64,000 nt of DNA from Rhizobium sp. BK418 (GCF_004341105.1 NZ_SLZK01000007.1:62001-126000), one strand, 5' to 3'. Numbered from the stretch's first letter, positions 25,717 through 35,115 are shown. Program-made: numbers and translations. Notes: a model not told the origin generated them from the sequence alone.

Positions 25717-25828
25717 AGCAACTCCGGCAAAGCTATGGAGCGGCCAGTATCCAGAATTGCGTGAAAACAAAGTGGTAAAGCATTTCCGCACTTCGAAGAA
25801 ATCGGCAATGCTTCAAGGAGGAGATGCC

Positions 25829-26392
25829 ATGCCGAGTTTCGATCCCTGTCGCATATTCCGAAAGCTCGCCTATAACAATGCTTTGGCGAACCACCGGCTT
25901 CTCGCCGCCTGCACAGCCCTCAAGCCGGGTGAATTCGAGGCGACACGCACAAGCTTTTTTCCGTCGATCAAATCGACGCTGAACCATATCCTCACAGTCG
26001 ACTGGTTCTATGTCGATGGTCTCGAAGGTGGCACGCTCGGCCTTCGCGCCTTCGACATCGAAGAACCTTTTGACGATCTCCGATCACTCTCCGCGGAGCA
26101 GGCGAAAGTTGACCAGCGCCTCGTTACCGTCTGCGAAACGCTGACGCCGGAAAAACTCGTCTCGACTATAGAGCTTCAGCGCGACGGTCGCGTCCAGCGT
26201 GAGCGTAGGGAGGACGTGCTGAGCCATCTCTTCCAGCATCAGACGCACCATCGAGGACAGGTGCATGCCATGCTGTCTGGCAGCAGCGTTGCGCCACCGC
26301 AGCTCGATGAATTTATCGTTGATGACGATGCGAGGTTCCGGGGCGGCGAGATCGCTGCCCTCGGATGGAGCGAAGAGCGGCTGATGCGTTAG
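25829..26392 (+). CDS. DinB-family protein
   Basis: ATG 25829 has a near-perfect AAGGAGGAG at 25815-25823, so I chose it over the long upstream extension, which overlaps the Nudix gene in another frame. The 187-residue protein is a four-helix bundle of the DinB/YfiT type, with metal-binding histidines in STLNHILTVDWFY and LFQHQTHHRGQVHAML. Such proteins are metal-dependent thiol-transfer or damage-inducible enzymes; the precise role is unknown. Its end overlaps the convergent acvB gene by 4 bases. Confidence 0.9.
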   Translation: MPSFDPCRIFRKLAYNNALANHRLLAACTALKPGEFEATRTSFFPSIKSTLNHILTVDWFYVDGLEGGTLGLRAFDIEEPFDDLRSLSAEQAKVDQRLVTVCETLTPEKLVSTIELQRDGRVQRERREDVLSHLFQHQTHHRGQVHAMLSGSSVAPPQLDEFIVDDDARFRGGEIAALGWSEERLMR

Positions 26393-27768
26393 CTCTTGAG
26401 CCGCTCCTTCAGGCCATCGATGATCGTCTTGGTCAGAAGATCGTAATTCTCATCGAAGTGATGATCGCCCGGCAGTTCGATGACCTCACCGCCGACATCT
26501 TTGACGGCGGGGCAAGCGACATCGTCGTCATCATCTTTGCCATAGATGCACTGGACCAGCTTCGGATCGGAACCCTTGAGATCCTTGATAGGATCGCCGC
26601 CCGCACCCTCAGTCTTCTGACCGAGCCAGCCCATGACGGAAATGACGTAATCGACTTGGTGCGACAGCGACAGAAGCGAAATCTGCGCCACTGCCGCCTT
26701 CTCCGCCGGCTTCAAAAGCTGATAGGTGGCGGGCACGATATCCGCGCCGAACGAATAGCCGATCAGCAGGACGCGCTTGACCTTCCACTGCTTGCGATAG
26801 AAGTCGATGATGCGCGAAAGATCATCGGCCGTTTCCTGCGGCTTTCGCTCCGTCCAGAAATAGCGCAGCGAGTCGATACCGACGACGGGAATGCCCTCTT
26901 TCTGGAGCATGCCCCCCACTTCCTTGTCGATATCACGCCAGCCGCCATCGCCGGAATAGATCACCGCCATCGTGTCGAGGTTCGGCTTGGTGTCGAGAAC
27001 GGCAAGCGGCAGACCCAGCGGATTGTCGAAAGCGCCCGAAGCCGTCACCAGGTCGTCGAGCGTGTCGGCAAATACCGTCTGCGCATCATCGTCGGATTCG
27101 CGGATGTCGATGGCATCATGCGTCTTCTTGAGATCTTCGACATGAGCGCGACCATCCTTGTCGGCCTTCGGCGTGAAGGTGGCAATGATCGGGTCCGGAA
27201 GCGCACCGTCGGTGAGCCCATAGATGCTGCGGTCTCCGACCACCTGCTTTGCGGCCGGCGTGCAGAGTTCCTTGGCCAGCGGAATACCCGCGCGCGGATC
27301 GACTGCAAAGGTCTGTCCAATCGTCGCATCTGGCGTCTGCGCAGCGATAGCGAGCGCCAGTGCGCCGCCTTCGCCGATGCCGGCAACGATCGGCAGGTGA
27401 TAGGGACTGTTACCGGCGGCGCGCTGCACCTGCTGGCTGAGCGATTCAATATCGGAGACCGTATAGATACAGCCGTCATTCAGGCTGACGTCATAGCGGT
27501 TCAACGCTTCCAAATAGGAGGGAAAATCGATGCCGACGACGACAGAGCCTTGCGAAACCAAGCGGTCGGCCTCAGTCTTTTCATTGTCGCCCCAGCCGGC
27601 CGCATCGGAAATCAGAAAGACGGCGCCCTTCACCTCGCCCTGAGGCAGGAAGATATGCGGCGAAGGGATAAGGCCGGTCTCGAAGCTCTGAGTGGTTTCG
27701 TCGGCAGCATAAGACGGCATGGCCGCAAGCATGCTGATGCATGCAGCAAACAGGTACTTTTTCATCAT
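26389..27768 (-). CDS. acvB: AcvB/VirJ-family lysyl-phosphatidylglycerol hydrolase
   Basis: AcvB (AtvA in Rhizobium tropici) is a periplasmic hydrolase that removes lysine from lysyl-phosphatidylglycerol and is needed for acid tolerance or virulence in relatives. The 459-residue protein has a signal peptide (about 1-22) and two alpha/beta-hydrolase-like halves. The C-terminal one has the nucleophile elbow GYSFGAD (Ser339) and a late His in PGDHHFDENYD. In the N-terminal half the equivalent elbow reads GIGEGG (130-135) and lacks the serine. The ATG at 27768 overlaps the lpiA stop in an ATGA arrangement, so synthase and hydrolase are coupled. Confidence 0.93.
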   Translation of the reverse strand: MMKKYLFAACISMLAAMPSYAADETTQSFETGLIPSPHIFLPQGEVKGAVFLISDAAGWGDNEKTEADRLVSQGSVVVGIDFPSYLEALNRYDVSLNDGCIYTVSDIESLSQQVQRAAGNSPYHLPIVAGIGEGGALALAIAAQTPDATIGQTFAVDPRAGIPLAKELCTPAAKQVVGDRSIYGLTDGALPDPIIATFTPKADKDGRAHVEDLKKTHDAIDIRESDDDAQTVFADTLDDLVTASGAFDNPLGLPLAVLDTKPNLDTMAVIYSGDGGWRDIDKEVGGMLQKEGIPVVGIDSLRYFWTERKPQETADDLSRIIDFYRKQWKVKRVLLIGYSFGADIVPATYQLLKPAEKAAVAQISLLSLSHQVDYVISVMGWLGQKTEGAGGDPIKDLKGSDPKLVQCIYGKDDDDDVACPAVKDVGGEVIELPGDHHFDENYDLLTKTIIDGLKERLKS

Positions 27769-30371
27769 TTTCTCACTACCCCTTTCAATCCGCCCCCGAT
27801 CAGAAACGTCGCATCCATCAATGCGATCATCGGATTGCCCCCTCCGGAGACCGCAAGATAGCGCGGTTGCCAGTGCGGATGAAACTTGGATTTGAAGGCG
27901 CGAAGCCCCTTGAAGTTGTAGAAGCGCTCGCCGTGTTCGAAGATCGTACCGCCGATACGGTCCCAGACGGGCGCCACCTCGCGTTTCGACATGCCTGAAA
28001 GGGGAGCCATGCCGAGGTTGAAATGCTTAAAGCCTTGGCCGCGCAGATACTCCATAATCTGCACGAACAGGAAGTCCATGGAACCCTTCGGCGCATCAGG
28101 CGAGAAACGCATCAGGTCGATCGTCCCCTCCTCCTTTGCCGAAGTGACGAGGATATTGGCAAAGGCAACGATCCGGCCGTCCTTCTTGAGAACGCCGACC
28201 GGCTGCGACATCACGTAGTCAGGATCGAATGCGCCAAGTGAGAAGCCCTTTTCCTTCGCATTGTGATGCTCAAGCCACGCGTTGGAAACGGCCGAGAGGT
28301 CGTCGATGATTGCCGGAATACCGGCAGGTTCGACAACGGAGAACTCCAGACCGTCGCGTTGGGCGCGGCTCGCAGTTTGGCGCAGGTTCGCCCATTTGCC
28401 CCCCTTCATCTCGAAAGTGCGAAGATCGACCACCGCCAATTCACCGAGCTTGAAAGCGCGCAGGCCGGCATCGGCGCAATGAGAAAGCAGCGCCGGCGAG
28501 ATTTGGTAGAAGACGGCGCGGCAGCCCGCAGCGCGGGCCGCTTCCACGAAGCGCCAGACCAGTTCCGGCACAGCATGATGGCTACCCACCGGATCGAACA
28601 GCGCGATCCATGAACGGCCCTGCCGGCCATACATGATGAAAGCGTCGCCCTTTTCTGAAAACATGATGGACTTGTCGCCCATGCGCACGAGGTTGGCGTC
28701 CGCACTGTCCTGTTTCTCGACGATTTCCACGGCGCGGCGCACCGCCTCCGCATCGGCCGGCTCCGGCTTGAAAGTTGCCGGCCGCAACAGGCTGAAAATG
28801 GCGATAGCAGAGGAAATGATCGTAATGCCGAGCACAGCACGCAGACCGCGTGGCGCCTCGGCCGCAAATTCGAACTGCCACCAGAGTTCGTTGCTGTATT
28901 CCACGTCGCGGTAGACGAAGAGCAGAATGACGACTGCGCCGACAACGATCACGGCGATCGCAGTCAGCCAGGACGCCGTCATGGCCTGGTTGAGAAGCGA
29001 GGCATGGCGAGTAAAGAGCCGACGGCTCACGAACAGGCCGAAGACCAGAAAGGCCAGGAAGCCTGCCTCGACAAGAGCGATCGCCTTCAGCAGCGAAAGT
29101 GTCAGGGCAGCAACGGCGGAAAATACTGCTACCCACCACGCGCCATCAAGCCGCTGGCCAAGGCCCCGCGCCGCTACGACAAGTGCAAGCCCGAGCAGGC
29201 TGGAAAGGAAATGTGCACTTTCTACAATTGGCAACGGCAGATAATTGGAGAGAAATTCCAGGTTCTGATCGGGCGTCGGCGTCACGCTCGAAAAGATCAG
29301 CATGACGCCGAGAAGCAGCGCCAGCGCCGAAAGAAGCTGCGGCATCAGCCGCCCGCCGATACGCCGCACGCTGGAGGCAGCCGGATGATCCACGAAGCGG
29401 CGAAGTTCGGTTGCCGACACCGCGAGTATTGCGATCAGCAGCGGCAAAACGTGATAGATCAGGCGATAAAGAACCAGTGAGCCGAGAACGGCATCGATGT
29501 TCACCGCGCTGCCGAGCGACGCGATGATGACGGTCTCGAAAACGCCGAGGCCCGCCGGCACATGGCTGAGCACGCCAAGCCCGACGGCAATCGCGTAAAC
29601 GGCCAGAAACACCGGCCAGCCGATCGCCGTTTGAGGCAAGAGCACGTAGAGCACGGAGGCGGAAGCCGCGATATCGAACGCGGTCACCAGGAACTGACGC
29701 GACCAGGTGCGCGAATCCGGCAGGCGGAGAGTAACCGACCCAATTTCGATAACCTGGCCCTCGCGGCCGAGTACCATGAGAGAGCCGAGAACCGCCAGAA
29801 TGGCAGCCGCGATAAGACGAAGCCACAGACTGCTGACGCCGATCAGCGGCGCGATTTCATTGGCGATGACTAGGAGCGCGATTGCCGCCACGGCCGCCAG
29901 CCCGAGGCCGAAGGAAAGTGTGACGAAAGCTACGATGCGGCCAATATCTTCAGGCGAAATCCCAAGGCGCGTGTAGGCGCGGTAACGGATCGCCCCGCCC
30001 GACAGCGCCCCGAAACCGGCTGTATTGCCGACCGCATAGGCACTGAAGGCCGTGAGCGCGACATGCGGGAAGGGCAGACGCTTGCCGATATAGTCGATGG
30101 CATTGATATCGTAGAAGACGAGCGCCAGAAAGCTCAGGGCCGTGAAGAACAGGGCGAGCAGGATCGAACTTAGCCGCGTTTCCGCCAGCGCCTCCACCAC
30201 GTCGTCGTAGCGGACCTCATTCGTCAACTGCATGATCGCGTAGCCGACGAGGCAGAAAATGAGAAGCGTGGCGAGAGCCGTCAGCTGTGTGCGATAGCGT
30301 CGGAAAAGTGCGCCTGGCGAAAAGCCTTCTTCCGTCTCTGAATTCTCTTCCAACTTGTCGTGACCCGACAT
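27765..30371 (-). CDS. lpiA: Lysyl-phosphatidylglycerol synthase/flippase LpiA (MprF family)
   Basis: LpiA transfers lysine from Lys-tRNA to phosphatidylglycerol and flips the product, lowering the negative surface charge and raising resistance to acid and cationic peptides. The 868-residue protein has an N-terminal multi-span flippase domain (about residues 30-540, with roughly 12-14 helices). It is followed by the cytosolic DUF2156 aminoacyltransferase domain (about 570-860; GDKSIMFSEKGDAFIMYGRQGRSWIALFDP and KHFNLGMAPLSGM are typical). ATG 30371 is chosen over the upstream frame. It is operonic with acvB. The promoter should lie in 30372-30586. Confidence 0.95.
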   Translation of the reverse strand: MSGHDKLEENSETEEGFSPGALFRRYRTQLTALATLLIFCLVGYAIMQLTNEVRYDDVVEALAETRLSSILLALFFTALSFLALVFYDINAIDYIGKRLPFPHVALTAFSAYAVGNTAGFGALSGGAIRYRAYTRLGISPEDIGRIVAFVTLSFGLGLAAVAAIALLVIANEIAPLIGVSSLWLRLIAAAILAVLGSLMVLGREGQVIEIGSVTLRLPDSRTWSRQFLVTAFDIAASASVLYVLLPQTAIGWPVFLAVYAIAVGLGVLSHVPAGLGVFETVIIASLGSAVNIDAVLGSLVLYRLIYHVLPLLIAILAVSATELRRFVDHPAASSVRRIGGRLMPQLLSALALLLGVMLIFSSVTPTPDQNLEFLSNYLPLPIVESAHFLSSLLGLALVVAARGLGQRLDGAWWVAVFSAVAALTLSLLKAIALVEAGFLAFLVFGLFVSRRLFTRHASLLNQAMTASWLTAIAVIVVGAVVILLFVYRDVEYSNELWWQFEFAAEAPRGLRAVLGITIISSAIAIFSLLRPATFKPEPADAEAVRRAVEIVEKQDSADANLVRMGDKSIMFSEKGDAFIMYGRQGRSWIALFDPVGSHHAVPELVWRFVEAARAAGCRAVFYQISPALLSHCADAGLRAFKLGELAVVDLRTFEMKGGKWANLRQTASRAQRDGLEFSVVEPAGIPAIIDDLSAVSNAWLEHHNAKEKGFSLGAFDPDYVMSQPVGVLKKDGRIVAFANILVTSAKEEGTIDLMRFSPDAPKGSMDFLFVQIMEYLRGQGFKHFNLGMAPLSGMSKREVAPVWDRIGGTIFEHGERFYNFKGLRAFKSKFHPHWQPRYLAVSGGGNPMIALMDATFLIGGGLKGVVRK

Positions 30372-30586
30372 TTCGTACCTGTCGCAATTGCCAGCGTGGC
30401 GGGAATCTCTTTCGAAAGACGTAACATAAGCAACATGCAAGCTCTATGAACCCTGTTGCGATTATCTATACCCGCGCACTTGCCGCCTCCTTCATACTCA
30501 ATTGGGGCAAATTTGCGCAGCACGCAGGCCTGAATGCATTGCATTTTCGTAAGCCTGTCCTCGCCGCCGATAGATATTTGGAAAGA

Positions 30587-32662
30587 TCAGGCCGCCGGTT
30601 CACCCCCGGCATGGGCCTGTGCTGCGTAACGCGCTGCAGCGGCACTCGCATCGATCTCACGTTCGCCGGAAACCTGCACCGTCGGCACCGCGAACTGGAT
30701 GCCATTTTCCTTGAAGGCATTGCGGATCATCGCCAGCGCGTTGCGGCGGATGACGAACTGCTCGCCGGGCTTCGTCATCATCGACAGCCGGATCTCGATG
30801 GCGAATTCACCGAACTGTTCCACGCCTTTCATCTTCAGCGTTTCGATGATGTGCGGCCCCCACTCCGGGTTATCGAGCAGCTGCTGGCCAATCTGCTTGA
30901 TAATCTTCTTCGTCTTCACGAGATCGGTGTCGTAGGTCACGTTCAGGCTGATCTTGTCGATCGTCCAGTCCCGGTTGAGATTCTTGACTGCCCCAAGTTC
31001 ACCGAAGGGCACCGTCGTCAGTGGCCCGCGATGATGGCGAAGCTTTACGGAACGCAGGCTAAAGGCCTCGACCACGCCCTTGTGGCTGCCGCTTTCGATA
31101 TACTCGCCGACCCGGAAGGCGTCGTCCCAAAGGTAGAACATGCCACTGATGACGTCTTTGACGATGGTCTGCGCGCCGAAACCGACGGCGACGCCAACGA
31201 CACCGGCGCCGGCAATCAGCGGTCCGATTTCGATACCGAGGCCCGAAAGCACCATCAGGACGGCGATCACGACAATGACGACTGCAAGGATGTTGCGGAA
31301 GATCGGCAGCAGCGTCTGCAGACGGGCGCGTTTGACCTTCTCTTCGTCATTGATCGTGCCATCGACGGGAGAATCAAGCAGTTTGCCGTCGATATAGGCC
31401 TTGACCAGATGCCAGAGCAGATCGGCCGCGAGCAGGATGACGATACCGCCAATGATACCGCGGGCCACCCGATCGATCATCGTTTCGTTCGACATCATCA
31501 TCGTGGCCGTTTCAACGCCGAGCATACGACCGAGCCAGATGGCTGCAAAGGCGATAATCAAAGCCCTGACGCCGCGATCGAGCAACACGGTCGCGATGCG
31601 GCGTTTGGCGAGAAAACCTGCTTCAGCCTGGTGGAAGGATTTGACTGCGAGCGTCGAGACGGCAAGCACCCTTGGCAGCAGCAGCAGATAGATGCAGACC
31701 CATAGAAGCCAGTCGAAGCTCAATACCCAGATGCCCCAGAGCAGCATGAAATAAAGAGTCAGCAGCCAGGTAACGGCATGGCTGCGCCGCGTCTCATTGC
31801 CCGGCCGGGACCAGACCGCCTCCGTGGCAATCAGGAAAAGGCCAATGCCAAGTACATAACCGATCAGATATCGCGCGGCCATGGAATAGCCGAGCGGCTC
31901 CATTGATTGGAGAATAACCCAGCCGAAAACAAAATAGATGACAAACAGCGTGCAGCGGCGGAACCAGAATTGTGCGACGGCCGGATCGACAGCAACAGTC
32001 TCACCCTCCCCGCGTGGCAGCGTAACGAGATCGACGATGACTCCGCCAATAGAAACGGCGAAACGCTGGGCAACGACAGCAATGGCAATTGCGATCGCGA
32101 TATTCAGGCTAACCGGCGGCCAACTGAAGCTGATTAACGCGAGGCCCGTTGCGAGGCCGAAGACAATGGCAGGAATGACCCGCGCGGCAAGCCGCGTGCC
32201 GGTCATCTGCGCTGCCCGCTCCCGCCTTTCACGTACCGCCCTCCGCACCAGGATTTCGACGATGAAGCCGGTGACGAGAATGGCGAGAAATTGCCCGGCC
32301 ATCCGGAGCGGACCAGCCGCACTCAATTCTCCGAGGAATAGCGATGAAGCACGTGCGACCTCGGAGGGCAGCGTCATCGCCGCACCGGAAACCATCGCAA
32401 TATGCTGGCGCGCGTGCTGCAGGCGGCCGGACAATATCGACATTTCCTGGTCGTTACCGGCGGAAGCTGCAGGCGCCGCCATCTGCGTCGCCATCCATTG
32501 CTTGACCTCGGGCGTCTGCATCAGTTCCATCATCTGCCGCACCTGGGCAGGCGGCGGCGCAACCTCGGAGGAACCTGCCGGTATCGTCTGTGCATAAACG
32601 GCACTGAAAAGAGAGAGCAGCATCAGGATGCCACAGATGCCGATCGCAGAAATTCGCCCCAT
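30587..32662 (-). CDS. Large MscS-family mechanosensitive channel
   Basis: The 691-residue protein has a signal peptide (about 1-24), a periplasmic leader with a Pro/Gln-rich segment, around ten membrane helices, and a C-terminal MscS domain. The pore helix is Gly/Ala-rich (GPLIAGAGVVGVAVGFGAQTIVKDVISGMFYLWDDAFRVGEYIE), followed by the beta domain TVPFGELGAVKNLNRDW. Extended MscS proteins of this kind protect against osmotic downshock or export small solutes. It is transcribed toward lpiA with a 215-base gap, so the genes are separate units. Confidence 0.93.
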   Translation of the reverse strand: MGRISAIGICGILMLLSLFSAVYAQTIPAGSSEVAPPPAQVRQMMELMQTPEVKQWMATQMAAPAASAGNDQEMSILSGRLQHARQHIAMVSGAAMTLPSEVARASSLFLGELSAAGPLRMAGQFLAILVTGFIVEILVRRAVRERRERAAQMTGTRLAARVIPAIVFGLATGLALISFSWPPVSLNIAIAIAIAVVAQRFAVSIGGVIVDLVTLPRGEGETVAVDPAVAQFWFRRCTLFVIYFVFGWVILQSMEPLGYSMAARYLIGYVLGIGLFLIATEAVWSRPGNETRRSHAVTWLLTLYFMLLWGIWVLSFDWLLWVCIYLLLLPRVLAVSTLAVKSFHQAEAGFLAKRRIATVLLDRGVRALIIAFAAIWLGRMLGVETATMMMSNETMIDRVARGIIGGIVILLAADLLWHLVKAYIDGKLLDSPVDGTINDEEKVKRARLQTLLPIFRNILAVVIVVIAVLMVLSGLGIEIGPLIAGAGVVGVAVGFGAQTIVKDVISGMFYLWDDAFRVGEYIESGSHKGVVEAFSLRSVKLRHHRGPLTTVPFGELGAVKNLNRDWTIDKISLNVTYDTDLVKTKKIIKQIGQQLLDNPEWGPHIIETLKMKGVEQFGEFAIEIRLSMMTKPGEQFVIRRNALAMIRNAFKENGIQFAVPTVQVSGEREIDASAAAARYAAQAHAGGEPAA

Positions 32663-32758
32663 ACCCGCCTCCGGTTTTGCACGTCAGGCATTTATGCAAG
32701 CGCCGCTGCGGAAAAGCCAGACGAACTAACGATCTAGCTGATTGCCGGCCAAAAGAAC

Positions 32759-32784
32759 GCCGCCGAACATTGCAAGCCGGCGGC
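32759..32784 (-). terminator. Terminator downstream of gnd
   Basis: On the minus strand GCCGCCG-N12-CGGCGGC is followed by GTTCTTTTG. The arms are 7 bp and perfect, and the hairpin sits about 26 bases past the gnd stop. Confidence 0.7.
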
Positions 32785-32809
32785 TGATATAAAAACGAAT
32801 GAGCTTCGC

Positions 32810-33835
32810 TTACTTGTGTGGCTTTTCGACATGACCGCCGAAGCCGGCACGCATGGCCGAAAGCACCTTATTGGCAAACTCATCCTGGTCGCGCGAGGAG
32901 AAGCGGCCGTGCAGTGCGGCGCTCAGCACCGGGGTCGGCACGCTTTCGTCGATGGCAGCCATGATCGTCCAGCGGCCCTCGCCGGAATCCGAGACGCGAC
33001 CCGCATATTTCGCAAGGGCCGGATCCTTGTGCAGGGCATCGGCCGTCAGGTCGAGCAACCAAGAAGTGATGACGCTGCCGCGGCGCCAGACTTCGGCAAT
33101 TTCCGGCAGGTTGAAATCGTACTGATAATATTCCGGGTGCGCGAGTGGCGCAGTCTCCGCATCCGCCTCATGCGTCAGGGCGCCAACATTGGCGTGCTTC
33201 AGGATGTTGAGGCCTTCTGCATAGGCGGCCATCAGACCGTATTCGATGCCGTTATGAACCATTTTGACGAAGTGGCCGGCACCATGTGGGCCGCAATGCA
33301 GGAAGCCCTGCTCGGCGGTGCTGAGAGCCGCAGCCTCCGGCGTGCGGTTCGGCGAGGCTTCCGCGGTGCCGTTGCCCGGCGCCAGCGTTGCGAAGATCGG
33401 CGACAGATGCTGCACGATACCCTTCTCGCCGCCGATCATCAGGCAATAGCCACGTTCGAGGCCGAAGACGCCGCCGCTGGTGCCGACATCTACATAGTGA
33501 ATGCCCTTGGTGATAAGCTCCGCGCCACGGCGGATATCGTCATGATAATAGGAGTTGCCGCCGTCGATCAGGATATCGCCGTCATGCAGCAGCGGAACGA
33601 TCGACGCGATGACCTTGTCGGTGATGGCGGCCGGCAGCATCAGCCAGACGGCGCGCGGACGAGCGAGCTTCGAAACGAATTCTTCGAGCGAAGCGCTGCC
33701 ATCAGCTCCGAGGCCGACGAGCTCGGCGACACTTTCCGGCCGGGCGTCATAAACCACGCATTCGTGGCCGCCCCGCATCAAGCGCTGGACCATGTAATTG
33801 CCCATACGGCCCAAACCAACCATGCCAAGCTGCAT
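32810..33835 (-). CDS. gnd: 6-phosphogluconate dehydrogenase, short (GntZ/YqeC-like) type
   Basis: The enzyme oxidatively decarboxylates 6-phosphogluconate to ribulose 5-phosphate. The 341-residue product has the Rossmann motif GLGRMG (7-12), DVGTSGGVFGLERGYCLMIGG with the substrate loop, and the catalytic GAGHFVKMVHNGIEYG (Lys191, Asn195). At about 340 residues it belongs to the short class, often NAD+-preferring, rather than the 470-residue NADP+ form. It stands alone between an MscS channel and the SRPBCC gene, with its own terminator. Confidence 0.93.
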   Translation of the reverse strand: MQLGMVGLGRMGNYMVQRLMRGGHECVVYDARPESVAELVGLGADGSASLEEFVSKLARPRAVWLMLPAAITDKVIASIVPLLHDGDILIDGGNSYYHDDIRRGAELITKGIHYVDVGTSGGVFGLERGYCLMIGGEKGIVQHLSPIFATLAPGNGTAEASPNRTPEAAALSTAEQGFLHCGPHGAGHFVKMVHNGIEYGLMAAYAEGLNILKHANVGALTHEADAETAPLAHPEYYQYDFNLPEIAEVWRRGSVITSWLLDLTADALHKDPALAKYAGRVSDSGEGRWTIMAAIDESVPTPVLSAALHGRFSSRDQDEFANKVLSAMRAGFGGHVEKPHK

Positions 33836-34003
33836 CTGAAATCTCCTGGGATTTAATCGATATGATTCCGGAAACTAGCACCGGCATTGAGACAGGCAAG
33901 CGAAGTCTCTGTCACAAAGGCGAATGCATCTATTGCATCTGGCGCAGGCGGTACCTTTCGCCCTTGGCAATTTGTCGTCTTTGGAATGCAAATCCAACCC
34001 TTC

Positions 34004-34042
34004 CAAAAGATATAGCCGCCTCACCGGCGGCTATATCTTTTG
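34004..34042 (-). terminator. Long perfect hairpin terminator of the SRPBCC gene
   Basis: A perfect 17-bp stem with a 5-base loop (core GATATAGCCGCC / GGCGGCTATATC) is flanked by AAAA on the left and TTTT on the right. It lies 54 bases past the SRPBCC stop, with the U-tract on the minus strand. Being symmetric it could also act on the plus strand, but no gene reads into it from that side. Confidence 0.85.
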
Positions 34043-34096
34043 CGTGATCGACGTTGGCTCAGCGCCATCGGCCGCTCCGGATCAGGGTATCGATGC

Positions 34097-34579
34097 TCAA
34101 CCTTCCTGCGCTTTGGCCTGCTCGCCGCGCATCTCGCTGAGGAACATGCCTTCGCGCAGATTGATGCCGTATTCGACAAAGGCCTTCATGCAGCAGAACA
34201 TCTGCGTCCAGCCTTCGAGATTCTGATAGGTTCCGCGCCGCCCCGGTTCGTCCTCACGCCAGCCGTCTTCGGCGATGGTCACCATGGTGCCACCATCATC
34301 AAGTGGTTTGAAATTCATCTCCACAAGGGTCTTGTAAGGCTTCTTCTCTTCGTCCGTGGCCCCATCCCAGCGCAGCACGATCTTGCGGTCGGGTACGAGT
34401 TCGACCACCTCGACCGGTACATCCTTCCACCAGGTCACCGTCGTGCCCTGCACCAGCGGCGCACTCGCTCCGCCTATCGTAGTGAAGTAGCTCGACAGCT
34501 TCTTTGGATTGACGACTGCATCAAAAACATCAGCCACCGGCCGGCCGATGCGGCCCGAGACGCGAATATTGAGGGACAT
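34097..34579 (-). CDS. SRPBCC (AHSA1-like) protein
   Basis: The 160-residue protein has the START/Bet v1-like pattern of the AHSA1/CalC family: VSGRIGRPVADVFDAVVNPKKLSSYFTT at the N-terminus, a middle TVTWWKDVPVEVVELVPDRKIVLRW, and a C-terminal helix GWTQMFCCMKAFVEYGINLREGM. These proteins have a hydrophobic pocket; the ligand is unknown. It is divergent from an ArsR gene with only 56 bases between the starts, the usual arrangement in which ArsR controls both. A strong GGAGGAAG precedes the ATG. Confidence 0.88.
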   Translation of the reverse strand: MSLNIRVSGRIGRPVADVFDAVVNPKKLSSYFTTIGGASAPLVQGTTVTWWKDVPVEVVELVPDRKIVLRWDGATDEEKKPYKTLVEMNFKPLDDGGTMVTIAEDGWREDEPGRRGTYQNLEGWTQMFCCMKAFVEYGINLREGMFLSEMRGEQAKAQEG

Positions 34580-34617
34580 GCGACTTCCTCCTCTTCTCCG
34601 TTGTATCTCCCGCGATT

Positions 34618-34637
34618 ATGTTATAAAAATATAACAT
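34618..34637. promoter_or_regulatory. Probable ArsR operator overlapping the arsR start codon
   Basis: A perfect inverted repeat ATGTTATA-AAAA-TATAACAT ends inside the ATG of the ArsR gene (34636). It lies 39-58 bases upstream of the divergent SRPBCC start. Confidence 0.65.
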
Positions 34638-34968
34638 GTCAAGCGAATCGGATGACGATCCCATTTTCAAGGCGCTCGCGCATCGCCGCCGTCGCGATAT
34701 TCTCGACCTTCTGAAAGAAGAGCCGCGCACCACAGGCGCGCTCTGCGATGCATTTCCGGAGATGGACCGCTGCACGGTCATGCAGCACCTGAAGGTGCTC
34801 GAAGACGCCGATCTGGTGATAGCCAGAAAGGAAGGAAGGGAGCGCTGGAATCATCTGAACAGCCTGCCGATCAAGCAGATCCACGACCGCTGGATCAGCG
34901 CCTATGCCGGCCACGCACTCTCTATTCTGGACCGGCTGAAGAGTGATCTCGAAGGCCCGTCGCAATAG
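34636..34968 (+). CDS. ArsR-family transcriptional regulator
   Basis: The 110-residue protein is a small winged-helix regulator: IFKALAHRRRRDILDLLKEEPRTTGALCDAFPEMDRCTVMQHLKVLEDADLVIARKEGRERWNHLN. It lacks the CxC metal site of arsenic sensors (only one Cys region, ALCDAF and RCTV), so it is a non-metal ArsR of the SRPBCC-linked type. There is no Shine-Dalgarno, and the operator palindrome runs into the ATG, which suggests a leaderless message. It is divergent from the SRPBCC gene. Confidence 0.9.
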   Translation: MSSESDDDPIFKALAHRRRRDILDLLKEEPRTTGALCDAFPEMDRCTVMQHLKVLEDADLVIARKEGRERWNHLNSLPIKQIHDRWISAYAGHALSILDRLKSDLEGPSQ

Positions 34969-35018
34969 CTTGCTGTGGTGAGCACCTCGCCCTTATGATC
35001 AGGGGCGAGGAAACAGCC

Positions 35019-35111
35019 ATGACGATTTCAGGATCAACGATCCGGCGCATGCGCCGGCTGCGTAACATGAGGCAGGAGCATCTGGCGGAACTGCTCGCCG
35101 TCACCAGGCAG
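35019..35111 (+). pseudogene. Truncated XRE-type helix-turn-helix fragment
   Basis: After a good context (GGCGAGGAAACAGCC before ATG 35019), the frame encodes about 31 residues, MTISGSTIRRMRRLRNMRQ and on to ELLAVTRQ, which look like the first half of an XRE HTH domain. Sequence similarity then stops, and the same frame runs through a shadow of the phytase-like fragment. It is a broken gene end. Confidence 0.6.
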
Positions 35112-35115
35112 CCGT

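Noticed and set aside
26365..27861. A 498-codon open frame antisense to acvB
   Set aside because: Antisense shadow: Asp/Arg/Ile-rich without any family features, while the minus strand encodes a clear AcvB.
30446..31705. A 419-codon open frame antisense to the MscS channel gene
   Set aside because: The translation is low in structure and rich in His/Asp/Arg; the minus-strand MscS protein explains the region.
32816..33856. A 346-codon open frame antisense to gnd
   Set aside because: Shadow frame; gnd on the minus strand has complete catalytic motifs.
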